A DNA stretch of 5,673 nucleotides from an uncultured Thermoleophilia bacterium. GTDB taxonomy: Bacteria > Actinomycetota > Thermoleophilia > UBA2241. Below are positions 5,635-5,673 of this stretch, piece by piece. The notes under the pieces were generated by a model. It was not told the origin of the DNA. It searched no databases and saw only the letters and a program-made list of their open reading frames with translations. Every line of letters begins with the position of its first letter. Position 1 is the first letter of the stretch. A program made the translations under genes and the position numbers. Location: NCBI GenBank assembly GCA_903912585.1, contig CAIWHY010000081.1:1-5673 (forward strand), read 5' to 3'.

Positions 5635-5669
5635 ACGGGGCGGCGAGCCTCTGCGGCCCGCCGCCCCGT
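5635..5669. terminator. Long inverted repeat at the window edge, possible terminator
   Basis: An 11-bp perfect inverted repeat (ACGGGGCGGCG at 5635-5645 and its complement at 5659-5669) surrounds a 13-base loop. It lies 50 bases upstream of the transporter start, where an upstream gene to the right may end. No U-run follows on either strand. A bidirectional terminator is the simplest reading; an operator is possible. Confidence 0.4.
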
Positions 5670-5673
5670 CACG

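Overview
This is a GC-rich bacterial stretch (about two thirds or more G+C by eye) with strong third-position G/C codon bias and frequent GTG starts. Together with a lipoprotein of a type I associate with Actinobacteria, this suggests a high-GC actinobacterium-like lineage or an uncultivated relative. Taxonomy cannot be settled from the window. No RNA gene, CRISPR array, insertion sequence or origin is visible.

Layout. The + strand opens with the last 26 codons of an unidentified gene (1-81), followed by a strong GC hairpin (102-124) and a well-led gene (180-1574) for a predicted lipoprotein with a papain-like Cys/His/Asp arrangement. The stretch 1575-1860 has no intact gene. Its reverse strand holds what I read as a decayed piece of a single-Cache (sCache) sensor domain (about 1612-1803). 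It abuts a small + strand two-gene unit (to 2040, and 2037-2507): a DUF4160-like small protein whose start is unclear, overlapped by 4 bases by a 156-residue protein with a DUF2442-like N-terminus and a helix-turn-helix C-terminus. This looks like a toxin-antitoxin-type or small regulatory module and is the most interesting part of the window.

The right half is on the - strand: typA/bipA, a ribosome-associated translational GTPase (2535-4490), and upstream of it a cation diffusion facilitator transporter of the ZnT9-like group (4653-5585). The HTH gene and typA converge with only 27 bases between them. The typA leader (4491-4652) has a plausible promoter and two GC stem-loops. The transporter has a TANNNT box 6 nt before its ATG and no clear Shine-Dalgarno sequence, consistent with leaderless transcription. 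A long perfect inverted repeat (5635-5669) sits at the right edge.

How they work together: typA and the transporter are ordinary housekeeping/transport genes with no evident functional link. The left half is accessory in character: a secreted lipoprotein, a gene relic and a TA-like cassette at a probable rearrangement scar.
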